A DNA stretch of 64,000 nucleotides from an uncultured Collinsella sp. (GTDB taxonomy: Bacteria > Actinomycetota > Coriobacteriia > Coriobacteriales > Coriobacteriaceae), in contig CAAEUX010000102.1 of the NCBI GenBank assembly GCA_900759335.1, positions 1 to 64,000 of the forward strand, written 5' to 3'. Both the position numbers and the translations under genes were made by a program. This document shows positions 1 through 8,020 of the stretch, in pieces. The notes under the pieces were generated by a model that saw only the letters and a program-made list of their open reading frames with translations, searched no databases and was not told the origin of the DNA. Numbering within the stretch: position 1 is the stretch's first letter; each line of letters begins with the position of its first letter.

Positions 1-1779
1 CAGGATGCTACGACTTCCGAGGCCGCTCCCGCCGATGTCGAGCCCGCCGACGTCCGTCCTGGTCGCAGCCATCGTACTGCTGCTAAGCGCACGTCCAAGG
101 CCAAGACTGCCAAGAAGGGTGCGTCCGAGGATTCCGCCGAGACGACCGCCGATGCATCGACTGTTGCCGCCGAGCCCCAAGACGTCGAACAGTCTGCGTC
201 CGAGAAGCCCAAGCGCGGTCGTAAGAAGTCCGCTAAGGCCAAGGCGTCCGAGCAGCAGGCCGAGGCCGAGCTGCAGGGCGATTCCAAGGCCGAGGCCAGC
301 GATGATACTGCGGCTAACGCCGATGCCGCCGCAACCGATGGCGCCGCGCCCGCCGAGGCCGAAGACGGCGCTCGCCCCAACCGTCGCCAGCACAAGCGCA
401 ACGACGAGCGCAACGAGCGCAAGGACGAGCGCAACAACGACCGCCGCAACCGCCAGCGCGATCGCAAGCAGCGCAACAAGGAGCGTAATGCCGCTCCCAC
501 CGAGCCCACGCTTTCGCGCGAGGAGCTCGCGGCCATGAAGGTCGCCGAGCTGCGCGAGAAGGCCAAGGAGTTCGAGATTGAGACGACCGGCAAGAAGAAA
601 GCCGAGCTCGTCGAGGAGATCTACGTCACCGCCGCGAAGGCCGAGGGCTTCCGCGACATCAAGGGCATCCTGCAGATTCGTCCGGACAGCTCCGGTATCA
701 TCCATGCCCATGGCTACATGAAGTCCAACGACGACGCCTTCGTGCCCGCCTACCTCATCCGCTCCGCGCGTCTGCGCACGGGCGACGTCATCGAGGGCTC
801 GCTTCGTCCTTCGCGCGGCGGCGACAAGCGCGCCGGCCTCGCCAAAATCACGACCGTCAACGGTCTAGACCCCGAGCAGATTCGCAACCGCCCCAAGTTC
901 GGTGACCTCACCCCGGTCTATCCCAACGAGCCGCTGCGCATGGAGCATGGCAAGGACTCCATTACCGGTCGCGCCATCGACATCGTGTCGCCGATCGGCA
1001 AGGGTCAGCGTGGCTTGATCGTGTCCCCGCCCAAGGCCGGCAAGACCACAATCCTCAAGAAGATCTGCCAGTCTATCTCGATTAACAACCCCGAGGTGCA
1101 CCTCATCTGCCTGCTCGTCGACGAGCGCCCCGAAGAGGTTACCGATATGCAGCGTTCCATCAAGGGCGAGGTTGTGGCGTCGACCTTCGATATGCCCGCC
1201 GACAACCACACCCGCGTGGCCGAGCTCGTCATCGAGCGCGCCAAGCGCATCGTGGAGCTGGGCGGCGATGTCGTGGTGGTGCTCGACTCCATCACGCGTC
1301 TTGCCAGCGCCTACAACTTGGCGGCGCCCGCCTCAGGCCGCATCCTTTCGGGCGGCGTCGATTCGGCGGCACTGTATCCGCCCAAGCGCTTCCTGGGCGC
1401 AGCCCGCAATATCGAGAACGGTGGCTCGCTCACCATCCTGGCCTCTGCCCTCATCGACACCGGCTCCAAGATGGACGAGGTCATCTTTGAGGAGTTCAAG
1501 GGCACCGGCAACATGGAGCTCAAGCTCGACCGCGACCTGGCCGACCGCCGCATCTTCCCGGCTATCGACCCCGTTGCCTCCGGTACGCGTAACGAGGACC
1601 TGTTGGTTGACGAGCAGATGCGTCCGTTTGTCTTTGGCCTGCGTCGCATTCTTGCCGGCATGAACAACACCGAGCGCGCAGCTGCGTCGTTTATCAAGGG
1701 TCTTAAGGGCACCAACACCAACCAGGAGTTCCTGGTGCGTTCGGCCAAAAAGCACAGCGACTACGAGCAGACGTTCTAG
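1..1779 (+). CDS. rho: Transcription termination factor Rho (5' end outside window)
   Basis: Hexameric RNA helicase that ends transcription of untranslated RNA. The frame is open from base 1, so the true start lies upstream. The first roughly 180 visible residues are low-complexity, rich in Ala, Glu, Lys, Arg and Asn, with a run of Arg/Asn/Asp/Glu near 370-490. Such N-terminal insertions are common in actinobacterial Rho. The conserved protein follows: Rho N-terminal helices (535-660), the cold-shock-like RNA-binding fold with GILQIRPDSSG (about 664-700), Walker A PPKAGKTT (about 1029), Walker B VVVVLDS (about 1272) and the C-terminal motor domain. The methionine at 535 is internal and is not the start, because similarity and an open frame continue upstream. 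A strong terminator follows. Confidence 0.96.
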   Translation, partial: QDATTSEAAPADVEPADVRPGRSHRTAAKRTSKAKTAKKGASEDSAETTADASTVAAEPQDVEQSASEKPKRGRKKSAKAKASEQQAEAELQGDSKAEASDDTAANADAAATDGAAPAEAEDGARPNRRQHKRNDERNERKDERNNDRRNRQRDRKQRNKERNAAPTEPTLSREELAAMKVAELREKAKEFEIETTGKKKAELVEEIYVTAAKAEGFRDIKGILQIRPDSSGIIHAHGYMKSNDDAFVPAYLIRSARLRTGDVIEGSLRPSRGGDKRAGLAKITTVNGLDPEQIRNRPKFGDLTPVYPNEPLRMEHGKDSITGRAIDIVSPIGKGQRGLIVSPPKAGKTTILKKICQSISINNPEVHLICLLVDERPEEVTDMQRSIKGEVVASTFDMPADNHTRVAELVIERAKRIVELGGDVVVVLDSITRLASAYNLAAPASGRILSGGVDSAALYPPKRFLGAARNIENGGSLTILASALIDTGSKMDEVIFEEFKGTGNMELKLDRDLADRRIFPAIDPVASGTRNEDLLVDEQMRPFVFGLRRILAGMNNTERAAASFIKGLKGTNTNQEFLVRSAKKHSDYEQTF

Positions 1780-1817
1780 GTTGTCATCCACACGCAGCGA
1801 TAGTCATCAATGCAATA

Positions 1818-1850
1818 AAGGGTCGGGGCTTTGAGCCTCGGCCCTTTTCT
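1818..1850 (+). terminator. Intrinsic terminator of rho
   Basis: A 12-bp stem (AAGGGTCGGGGC pairing with GCCTCGGCCCTT, two G-T pairs) with a 5-base loop is followed by a T-rich run, 38 bases after the rho stop codon. Confidence 0.9.
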
Positions 1851-1927
1851 ATATCGCCGCTCCGCGCTTATTTTTGACCATAAGACTGGCAAGCAGCAGG
1901 TTTCCCGTTTCAATCCGACATCGTCGC

Positions 1928-1956
1928 TTGCAATCGACAGGGCGGTTTCGCATAAT
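1928..1956 (+). promoter_or_regulatory. Sigma-70-like promoter for the 2093 gene
   Basis: TTGCAA (1928-1933), a 17-base spacer and CATAAT (1951-1956) fit a housekeeping promoter in the roughly 310-base gap after rho. A small GGGGC/GCCCC hairpin lies near 2015 in the leader. Nothing else is evident in the gap. Confidence 0.6.
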
Positions 1957-2092
1957 AGCTTTTAAGCTTCGCGACGGAAAACGCAGATGAAACGAACCAT
2001 ATACCGTTGCTTTGGGGCATAGCCCCGCTTCATCTTCTCTCGCGCAGCCAACTGAATGATGCGATTTGGGTGCTGGAAGATGGGGAGAGCTC

Positions 2093-3493
2093 ATGGCTTC
2101 TTCTGATGCAACACAACGAGCAGTCCTTGCCGGACTTTCGTGCGGGATCGGCCTTGCCGCTCCCGTGGTTATGTATGCCGCGACGCTGCCGTTTTCGTCT
2201 GTGAACGAGACGGTCGTGGCGGGTGCGGTTCCCTTCGCCGTGGGCGCGGTGGCGGGCGTGGGCATCTATGCCGCCTCGCTGGGTATCTCCGAGTATCGTG
2301 CGCAGCGTGAAGAGCGTCTGTTCCAGCCCGATGCCATGGGCGGTGCCGCCAATCTCAATCAGCATCAAAGCGAGTTCAAGACCGCCTCGATTTCAGCTCA
2401 GCAGCAGGATGCGACTCCTTGCGCTGCGGCTTCTGATTCTCAGGCTCAGGCGGAGCAGTCTACCTCGGCATTCCTTTCCGGCCTGACTGGTGCGTTCCAG
2501 CGCCGTCATGCCGATGATGGTGTCCCTACCATCGCTCGAGCCGCAGATGCTATGGACGAGGACGAGGCTTGGTCCATGATCGACAGTATGCTTGACGACG
2601 ATTCGCCGGTGAGCTGCGACCCTGCACACTCGCGCGACGTCTATCAAGTCGCCATCGACGAGCTCACCAACGGCGGGCAGACCGGCTCCTTCAATCGCGA
2701 CGACATCGCCGCCGCGGCACGCGCCGTGTCTGGCTCCCAGGCCGCCCCTGCGGGCAGCACGGCGGCTTTCGTGGCACTCGTTGCCAACGCGGCAGCCAAT
2801 AACGCCTACAACGCTACCTCGGTGGACGCGAACGCTTCTGCCGACAATTCGTACGTTGATGAAGCCATGACTGCGGACGAGGAGGCCGTTGCCGCCCGCC
2901 GTGCCGCCGAAAGCTCGTTGTGGGGCGCTCCTGCCCAGCAGCAGGCGGCTGAGGCTGCGCCGTACAATGCAAACCTCGCCAGCATGCCTATCATCTCCGG
3001 TGCCGCGGACATCGATCTCGATGACCTCGATGAGCCTGCAGCCATTACCGCATCGATTGATGCCCAAGATCGCATCGACACCGGCGACCTTCCGGACGCC
3101 TCGCTCGAGGTTGATGTTCCCATGGCCGATTACTCGGGCCACGAGGACATGTGGGCCGCCGCCACCGCGATTCTGGATGAGATTGACGAGCCCGCTCCTG
3201 TTGCAGCCCCCGCTCCCGTCGCTGCCCCTCAGCCTGCTGCCCCCGCCTATGTCGGCCGTCACAGTGCTGTGTTCCCCGAGGATACTGCCCGTATCTCGCG
3301 CGAGAGCATCGAGCGGGCCGAGGCTATTGCCGCCGGCATTATGGAAAACCGTCGTCACGAGCGCGTCAATCAGATCCTCGAGGAAGAGATCGAGCGCCTG
3401 CAGTCCTCAACCGCCAAGCGTACGGGCCGTGCCTATCTGAGCGTTATCGAGGGCGGTACCGCCAGCTTCGCGCCGCTCCGCGCGGAGGCATAA
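2093..3493 (+). CDS. Membrane-anchored acidic protein of unknown function
   Basis: I do not recognise a family. The ATG at 2093 is preferred to a TTG at 2066 because GGGGAG lies about 6 bases upstream. The 466-residue product has two hydrophobic segments (about residues 9-29 and 40-62). A long Ala-, Asp- and Glu-rich, probably disordered stretch follows to about residue 400, including a Pro/Ala run near 370. A charged helical C-terminus (RAEAIAAGIMENRRHERV onward) could form a coiled coil. The topology suggests a membrane-tethered cytoplasmic or surface scaffold. It is followed 7 bases later by a VanZ-like gene, so the two are probably co-transcribed. Confidence 0.75.
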   Translation: MASSDATQRAVLAGLSCGIGLAAPVVMYAATLPFSSVNETVVAGAVPFAVGAVAGVGIYAASLGISEYRAQREERLFQPDAMGGAANLNQHQSEFKTASISAQQQDATPCAAASDSQAQAEQSTSAFLSGLTGAFQRRHADDGVPTIARAADAMDEDEAWSMIDSMLDDDSPVSCDPAHSRDVYQVAIDELTNGGQTGSFNRDDIAAAARAVSGSQAAPAGSTAAFVALVANAAANNAYNATSVDANASADNSYVDEAMTADEEAVAARRAAESSLWGAPAQQQAAEAAPYNANLASMPIISGAADIDLDDLDEPAAITASIDAQDRIDTGDLPDASLEVDVPMADYSGHEDMWAAATAILDEIDEPAPVAAPAPVAAPQPAAPAYVGRHSAVFPEDTARISRESIERAEAIAAGIMENRRHERVNQILEEEIERLQSSTAKRTGRAYLSVIEGGTASFAPLRAEA

Positions 3494-3500
3494 CTTCTGC

Positions 3501-3950
3501 ATGGTTAAGATCAATCGAAAATGGGCGGTTGTAACCTGCCTGATGGCGCTCTTGATCTGGGGCAATTCGCTGGTTCCCGGCTCGGGGTCGGGCTCGCTGA
3601 GCCTAACGGTCATGGAAGCTATCCGCGGTTTCCTGCACGGCGTGGGACTTCCATATGAATGGGTGACCAACTTTGTTGTTCGCAAGTGCGCGCATTTTAC
3701 CGAGTATATGGTGCTCGGCATCCTGGCAACGCACGCCTTTGATTTTGAGGGCCGGCGCACCTTTGACGTGCTGCTGCCCACGGCGGTGTTCCTGCTGCTG
3801 ATTCCCTCGATCGACGAGACGATTCAGCTCTTTGTGCCGGGACGCGCCGGCATGATCACCGATGTGATGATCGACTGCTGTGGAGCGGCAACGGGCGTTG
3901 TGCTCCGATATCTACTACAATCGCTCATATGTGCCAAAAAGGCCGCCTAG
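3501..3950 (+). CDS. VanZ-like membrane protein
   Basis: A 149-residue VanZ-family protein. The diagnostic segment RKCAHFTEYMVLGILATH spans about residues 61-78 and the second motif, SIDETIQLFVPGRAG, lies near residue 105. There are about four hydrophobic segments. VanZ confers low-level teicoplanin resistance in enterococci, but most chromosomal relatives have no known role, so a resistance role is not implied. The ribosome binding site (GGAGG) lies in the last codons of the upstream gene, consistent with coupling. The stop codon falls inside the first arm of the following terminator hairpin. Confidence 0.88.
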   Translation: MVKINRKWAVVTCLMALLIWGNSLVPGSGSGSLSLTVMEAIRGFLHGVGLPYEWVTNFVVRKCAHFTEYMVLGILATHAFDFEGRRTFDVLLPTAVFLLLIPSIDETIQLFVPGRAGMITDVMIDCCGAATGVVLRYLLQSLICAKKAA

Positions 3951-3982
3951 GACGTATGTTTGGTCCTAGGCGGCCTTTTTTA
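3936..3982. terminator. Bidirectional intrinsic terminator
   Basis: An 18-bp perfect stem, AAAAAGGCCGCCTAGGAC (3936-3953) with its complement (3963-3980), has a 9-base loop and A/T tracts on both sides. It separates the plus-strand VanZ gene from the minus-strand kinase gene. Confidence 0.93.
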
Positions 3983-4063
3983 TTTGAGGACTTATATGAG
4001 GCGTGGTGGCGTCGTTCCGTAGGTCGGATTTGCCGGGCGCGCCACGCCCTGTGGGTGCGTCTG

Positions 4064-4954
4064 CTACTGAAGCGCCTGCGCGCCCAGGGCAAGGCAGCCC
4101 ATGATGCCCTGCTTGCCCTCGAGGCTATTGTTGACAATATAGGTATCGATGTCGTTGACCTCGGGCGTGACGATATAGCCGTTGAGCATTTCGGCACACT
4201 TTTTGCGTGCGAGCGGCACGATGGGGGTGTGGTCGGCCACGCCGCCGCCGATGATGATTTTTTGCGGTGCGTAGCACAGCGTGTAGGTCATGAGCGCCTG
4301 TGCCAGATAACCGGCGAGCAGGTCCATGGCCTCCGGGTCATCGGCCACGTCTCCGGCGCTCTTGCCATCCCAGCGCTTTTTGACGCCGGGGCCGGCGATG
4401 AGGCCCTCGAGGCAGTTGTCATGGAAGGGGCAAGCGCTATGCTCGCCGATGGTGTCGCGCGGGTCGCGCGTGACCAGGATGTGGCCGGCCTCGGGATGCA
4501 TCATGCCGTGCACGAGCTTACCGCCCGAGAGCACGCCAGCGCCCACACCGGTACCGATCGTCAGGTACACCACGTCGGTGAGGCCCTGCGCGCAGCCAAA
4601 GGTGACCTCGCCCAGGCAGGCGACGTTGACGTCGGTGTCGTAGCCGCAGGGAATATTGAGCTCGTTTTGGATAGTGCCCAGCAGGTCAAAGTAGCGCCAT
4701 GCCGTTTTGGGTGTCTCCAGGATCTTGCCGTATTGGGGCGAAGCGGGGTTGACTGCGGTGGGGCCAAATGCGCCGATGCCCAGCGCGGCGATGCCCTTGT
4801 TCGCAAACCATGCATTGACGGCCTCAACGGTCTCCTGCGGGGTCGTGGTCGCGATCTGCTCACGCTCCAGGACCGTACCGTCTGCATAGCCCGTGGCGCA
4901 GACCATCTTGGTGCCGCCGGCCTCGAGCGCTCCGATAAGCTGCTGTTCTGCCAT
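4064..4954 (-). CDS. ROK-family sugar kinase (fructokinase-like)
   Basis: A 296-residue ROK kinase. The phosphate-binding motif GALEAGGTKM is at residues 8-17 and TIGTGVGAGV near 133. The zinc-site block (HPEAGH, then CPFHDNCLEG) is typical of ROK fructokinases such as ScrK and GmuE. It probably phosphorylates fructose or a related hexose at C6 with ATP in the cytoplasm. The exact sugar cannot be read from the sequence. The start at 4954 has GAGAGGAA upstream. A TATACT element at 4993-4998 (minus strand) may be its -10 box, between this gene and the terminator of the aminotransferase gene. Confidence 0.9.
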   Translation of the reverse strand: MAEQQLIGALEAGGTKMVCATGYADGTVLEREQIATTTPQETVEAVNAWFANKGIAALGIGAFGPTAVNPASPQYGKILETPKTAWRYFDLLGTIQNELNIPCGYDTDVNVACLGEVTFGCAQGLTDVVYLTIGTGVGAGVLSGGKLVHGMMHPEAGHILVTRDPRDTIGEHSACPFHDNCLEGLIAGPGVKKRWDGKSAGDVADDPEAMDLLAGYLAQALMTYTLCYAPQKIIIGGGVADHTPIVPLARKKCAEMLNGYIVTPEVNDIDTYIVNNSLEGKQGIMGCLALGAQALQ

Positions 4955-5029
4955 AGTATTCCTCTCTCTGGGACGAGTTGCTCCGTGACTAAAGTATAGG
5001 GCTCTAAACCATTTAAGAAAGCGCTATAA

Positions 5030-5070
5030 AAAGAAGCCTCGCAACGTGGCGGGCGGTGCGAGGCTTCTTT
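5030..5070 (-). terminator. Intrinsic terminator of the aminotransferase gene
   Basis: A 14-bp perfect stem, AAAGAAGCCTCGCA (5030-5043) with its complement (5057-5070), is followed on the minus strand by TTTTTAT. It lies 26 bases after the aminotransferase stop. Confidence 0.9.
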
Positions 5071-5095
5071 GGTTGCTTTAGTTGCCGGGCCGTCC

Positions 5096-6277
5096 TTACC
5101 CGCGCGGCTTGATTTTATCACGTAGCGACTTGAGGTTCTCCAGTGCCGCGTTAAGCGTCTCGTCCCGCTTGGCAAAGTGGAAACGAATCAGATGGTTGAC
5201 GGGCTCGCGGAAGAAGCTCGAGCCGGGCACGGCGCCCACGCCCACCTTGGATGCGAGGTCCTCGCAGAATTCGAGGTCGCTGTCATAGCCAAACTCAGAG
5301 ATGTCCATCATGACGTAGTAGGCGCCCTGCGGCACGTTATGCTCAAGACCGATGCTATCGAGCCCCTGGCAGAACAGGTCGCGTTTGGCGGTGTAGAGGT
5401 CGAGGACCTCATCGTAATAGCTGTCGTCGAAGTTGAGGGCGGTGACAACGGCTTCCTGCAGGGGAGCGGCGGCACCCACGGTGAGAAAGTCGTGGACCTT
5501 CTTGATACGCTCGGTGATCTGGGACGGAGCGATGGTGTAGCCCAAGCGCCAACCGGTGATGGAGTACGTCTTAGACAGCGAGCTGCAGCTGATGGTTCGC
5601 TCGAACATGCCGGGCAGCGTGGCCATATAGACGTGCTCGTGGGGCGCGTAGACGATGTGCTCGTATACCTCGTCGGTAATGCAGTAGGCGTCGTACTTTT
5701 TGCAGAGGTCGGCGATGAAGGTGAGCTCCTCGCGCGTAAAGACCTTGCCGCAAGGGTTAGAAGGGTTGCACAGGACGATGGCCTTGGGGTCGTTGTCGCG
5801 GAAGGCTGCCTCGAGCGCCTCGCGGTCAAAGTCGAATGTGGGCGGGTTGAGCGGCACATAGATGGGCTCGGCACCCGAGAGAATGGTGTCAGCGCCGTAG
5901 TTCTCGTAGAACGGCGAGAAGATGACGACCTTGTCTCCGGGGTTTGTGACCGTCATCATGGCGGCCATCATGGCCTCGGTGGAGCCGCAGGTGACCACGA
6001 TGTTCTCGTTGGGGTTTACCGGCATGCCCATAAAGTGCTCCTGTTTGGCGGCGAGCGCCTCGCGCATGGCCTGGGAGCCCCAGGTAATGGAGTACTGGTG
6101 ATAGAGCGGCTTGGGGTCGCTGGCGATGGCGCTGAGGCTATCGAGCAGCTGCGCCGGGGGATCGAAGTCGGGGAAGCCCTGCGAGAGATTGACAGCGCCG
6201 TACTTATTGGAGATGCGTGTCATGCGGCGGATGACCGAATCGGTAAACGTTGCCGTGCGGTTGGAGAGTTCTTTCAT
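5096..6277 (-). CDS. PLP-dependent aminotransferase, class I/II
   Basis: A 393-residue fold-type I aminotransferase. It has NLSQGFPDFDPP near the N-terminus, CNPSNPCGKVFTREEL, the pyridine-nitrogen Asp in ITDEVYEH and the PLP lysine in SSLSKTYSITGWRLGY. The pattern resembles the kynurenine-glutamine/methionine aminotransferase group (YbdL-like) and aspartate aminotransferase-like enzymes. The substrate is not certain. The start at 6277 follows GAAAGGA. It is a monocistronic gene with its own terminator. Confidence 0.92.
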   Translation of the reverse strand: MKELSNRTATFTDSVIRRMTRISNKYGAVNLSQGFPDFDPPAQLLDSLSAIASDPKPLYHQYSITWGSQAMREALAAKQEHFMGMPVNPNENIVVTCGSTEAMMAAMMTVTNPGDKVVIFSPFYENYGADTILSGAEPIYVPLNPPTFDFDREALEAAFRDNDPKAIVLCNPSNPCGKVFTREELTFIADLCKKYDAYCITDEVYEHIVYAPHEHVYMATLPGMFERTISCSSLSKTYSITGWRLGYTIAPSQITERIKKVHDFLTVGAAAPLQEAVVTALNFDDSYYDEVLDLYTAKRDLFCQGLDSIGLEHNVPQGAYYVMMDISEFGYDSDLEFCEDLASKVGVGAVPGSSFFREPVNHLIRFHFAKRDETLNAALENLKSLRDKIKPRG

Positions 6278-6442
6278 GACGGTCCTTTCGAGGATTTGCA
6301 GTGGGGCAAGTTTACTCCTATGAAACCGGTGGGATTTGCTCGAAATGGTCTCGAAAAACTCTTTTCAAAATTCTTGAAAATTGGGGCTTGCATCGCGTGG
6401 CGTTCCTTGCAATAATAGTCGAGCGCGAAGCGCACAGGACAC

Positions 6443-6520
6443 GGTGGGTGTAGCTCAGTTGGCTAGAGCGACGGGTTGTGGTCCCGTAGGTCGAGGGTTC
6501 GAGTCCCTTTACCCACCCCA
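6443..6520 (+). tRNA. tRNA-His (GTG)
   Basis: A full cloverleaf: acceptor GGTGGGTG pairing with TACCCACC, a D-arm, anticodon loop TTGTGGT with anticodon GTG, T-arm GAGGGTTCGAGTCCCTT and encoded CCA. The extra G at the 5' end opposite C73 is the tRNA-His identity feature. Confidence 0.97.
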
Positions 6521-6542
6521 GTTCTTGCTTTGTGTTGATATC

Positions 6543-6618
6543 GGGTCGTTAGCTCAGTTGGTAGAGCAGGGGACTCTTAATCCCAAGGTCCAGGGTTCGA
6601 ACCCCTGACGGCCCACCA
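6543..6618 (+). tRNA. tRNA-Lys (CTT), copy 1
   Basis: A full cloverleaf from GGGTCGT to ACGGCCC, anticodon loop CTCTTAA (CTT), T-arm CAGGGTTCGAACCCCTG, discriminator A and encoded CCA. Confidence 0.97.
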
Positions 6619-6661
6619 CACGATATCTCCTCTAAAGTCCGCCACAACGGACTTTAGCTTT

Positions 6662-6734
6662 GGGTCGTTAGCTCAGTTGGTAGAGCAGGGGACTCTTAAT
6701 CCCAAGGTCCAGGGTTCGACCCCCTGACGGCCCA
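6662..6734 (+). tRNA. tRNA-Lys (CTT), copy 2, without encoded CCA
   Basis: Identical to copy 1 through the anticodon arm, with one T-loop difference (TTCGACC instead of TTCGAAC). After the discriminator A the DNA reads CCC, not CCA, so the CCA end would need a nucleotidyltransferase. Its 3' end is the start of an 87-bp sequence that is repeated downstream. Confidence 0.93.
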
Positions 6735-6804
6735 CCCAAAGATTGTTAAAGCGACTGGCTCAGGCTGGTCGCTTTTTTGTTGACCTCGCATGGGGTCGAA
6801 CCCG
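6718..6804 (+). repeat. 87-bp direct repeat, copy A (tRNA-Lys 3' end plus terminator)
   Basis: This runs from the T-arm of tRNA-Lys copy 2 through its terminator. The same 87 bases recur at 6895-6981 with one mismatch (T to C). The 90 bases between the copies hold three small hairpins (AAATGC/GCATTT, GGCGC/GCGCC, CCTGC/GCAGG). Confidence 0.93.
6748..6778 (+). terminator. Terminator of the tRNA cluster
   Basis: AAAGCGAC pairs with GTCGCTTT around a 12-base loop and runs into a T tract. It lies 13 bases after tRNA-Lys copy 2. Confidence 0.85.
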
Positions 6805-6894
6805 TTGGGGCGCGGAGCTGAGGAAATGCGTAAGCATTTGCCAGCGCAGCGCGCAAGGCGCAAAGCGCCGCAGCGACCGCCTGCGCAGCAGGCT

Positions 6895-6981
6895 GACCCC
6901 CTGACGGCCCACCCAAAGATCGTTAAAGCGACTGGCTCAGGCTGGTCGCTTTTTTGTTGACCTCGCATGGGGTCGAACCCG
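6895..6981 (+). repeat. 87-bp direct repeat, copy B (orphan tRNA end plus terminator)
   Basis: A second copy of 6718-6804 (86 of 87 bases). It carries only the last 20 or so bases of a tRNA-Lys and the terminator hairpin (6925-6955). It ends 17 bases before the stop codon of the dinD-like gene. It may be a relic of integration at the tRNA 3' end or of local duplication. Confidence 0.9.
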
Positions 6982-6998
6982 AAAGGGCACAGCCGCTT

Positions 6999-7859
6999 TC
7001 ACAGATCGAGCCTACCCTGGGGATCGGTAAAAACGTCAGTACCCTCCTTGAGTTTCTTCTCGTCTGTCTTCACGCGACGCTCGAGCTTTTTTGTATCCTC
7101 GGCAGGCGGTAGGTTCTCGGGGACAATTCCGCGGTCGATGAGGCTGCCACGCACGCTTGTGTTGTTCTCGACGTGCTCTTGCTTGATCTGGTCCAGGCCG
7201 TACAGGTCGTGTTCCTCGGCGTTGAAGGCCGTCATCGAGTTCGTAAGGTCCTTTGCTTTGATGAGGACATCGGCTAACCTGTCCGCCAATGCCGCTCTCT
7301 TGGGTACGCCGAGCTGCTGCTTCATTTCCGCCGTGCTTCTGCCGCCGAATAACGCCTCATCGCCCTTCGACTTGATGATCGCGAATCCTTTGGAGTCCAC
7401 GCCGCGTTTGAACGCAATACCCGAGAGCTGTTTCTCTGAATCGGATAGCGAGTGACGCGCCTGCAAGCGCTGAATCTCTGCGAAGCGCTGCTCTATGAGC
7501 TCTTGGCGGCGCGTCTGCACGGCAAAGTATGCCTGGGCGAGCGCGATCTCTGGCTTGTTTGAATCTCCGTTCTGTGCGATTAAATAGCATGCATAGCGCG
7601 TAAGTTTGTAGTCTTTAACCGCGCGAGCGGCGACACCGGCAGTTACCATTTTCGTGGTGTCACGAAAATGGGAATCAACTGGAGTTTTGTTTGTTTCGCA
7701 TGAGACTTTTGCCCTCTTAACAACTTCGGCGAAGTTCTCCCATCGAGTGTACCCCATGGGTTCCATTAAATCGCGTGCGAGCCAATACTCAACGCCGTCT
7801 TCCACATGGGCGTAGCTGTCAAGTTCGACACGCCATTTCTCGATATCCCTGCTGTCCAT
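6999..7859 (-). CDS. dinD: DNA damage-inducible protein D homologue
   Basis: A 286-residue DinD homologue. It has an N-terminal BRO/KilA-like segment (VEYWLARDLMEPMGYTRWENF), then TRYACYLIAQNGD..KPEIALAQAYFAVQTRRQEL, the strongest DinD signature. The C-terminal half (NTSVRGSLIDRGIVPENLPPAEDTKKLERR) also matches. In E. coli DinD is SOS-induced and inhibits RecA-mediated strand exchange; that role is carried over by family only. I saw no clear LexA palindrome upstream (7860-8020). That gap holds a possible AT-rich promoter and a 12-bp hairpin. The gene is often carried on mobile DNA, and here it lies directly beside the tRNA-Lys duplication. Confidence 0.88.
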   Translation of the reverse strand: MDSRDIEKWRVELDSYAHVEDGVEYWLARDLMEPMGYTRWENFAEVVKRAKVSCETNKTPVDSHFRDTTKMVTAGVAARAVKDYKLTRYACYLIAQNGDSNKPEIALAQAYFAVQTRRQELIEQRFAEIQRLQARHSLSDSEKQLSGIAFKRGVDSKGFAIIKSKGDEALFGGRSTAEMKQQLGVPKRAALADRLADVLIKAKDLTNSMTAFNAEEHDLYGLDQIKQEHVENNTSVRGSLIDRGIVPENLPPAEDTKKLERRVKTDEKKLKEGTDVFTDPQGRLDL

Positions 7860-7942
7860 ATCTCCTCCTCGCTGGTCTATTTTCTATGCGGGCTTTGCCC
7901 GCTCTATATTCAGAATAAGGATACGCTGTCGTGCGGACACGA

Positions 7943-7978
7943 ATGGGCCCCGTGCTGCTTCAAGCTCACGGGGCCCAT
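7943..7978. other. 12-bp hairpin between two minus-strand genes
   Basis: ATGGGCCCCGTG (7943-7954) pairs perfectly with CACGGGGCCCAT (7967-7978). It follows the flavoprotein stop codon but has no T tract on either strand, so it may be a Rho-dependent end or an RNA-stabilising stem rather than an intrinsic terminator. Confidence 0.55.
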
Positions 7979-8020
7979 GGATATCGATTGATTGTGTTCT
8001 GCTTTAGATAGGTGTCCGGT

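Noticed and set aside
2393..3358. Minus-strand open frame of 321 codons
   Set aside because: It is a shadow of the membrane-anchored gene at 2093-3493: GC-rich codons leave the opposite strand open, and the product is Gly/Arg/Val-rich without motifs or a ribosome site.
5177..6415. 412-codon plus-strand frame opposite the aminotransferase
   Set aside because: The minus-strand aminotransferase has all catalytic motifs, a ribosome site and a terminator; this frame has none.
7860..8020. LexA box upstream of dinD
   Set aside because: No convincing CGAAC-N4-GTTCG-type palindrome was found; the only clear palindrome there is the GC-rich hairpin at 7943-7978.
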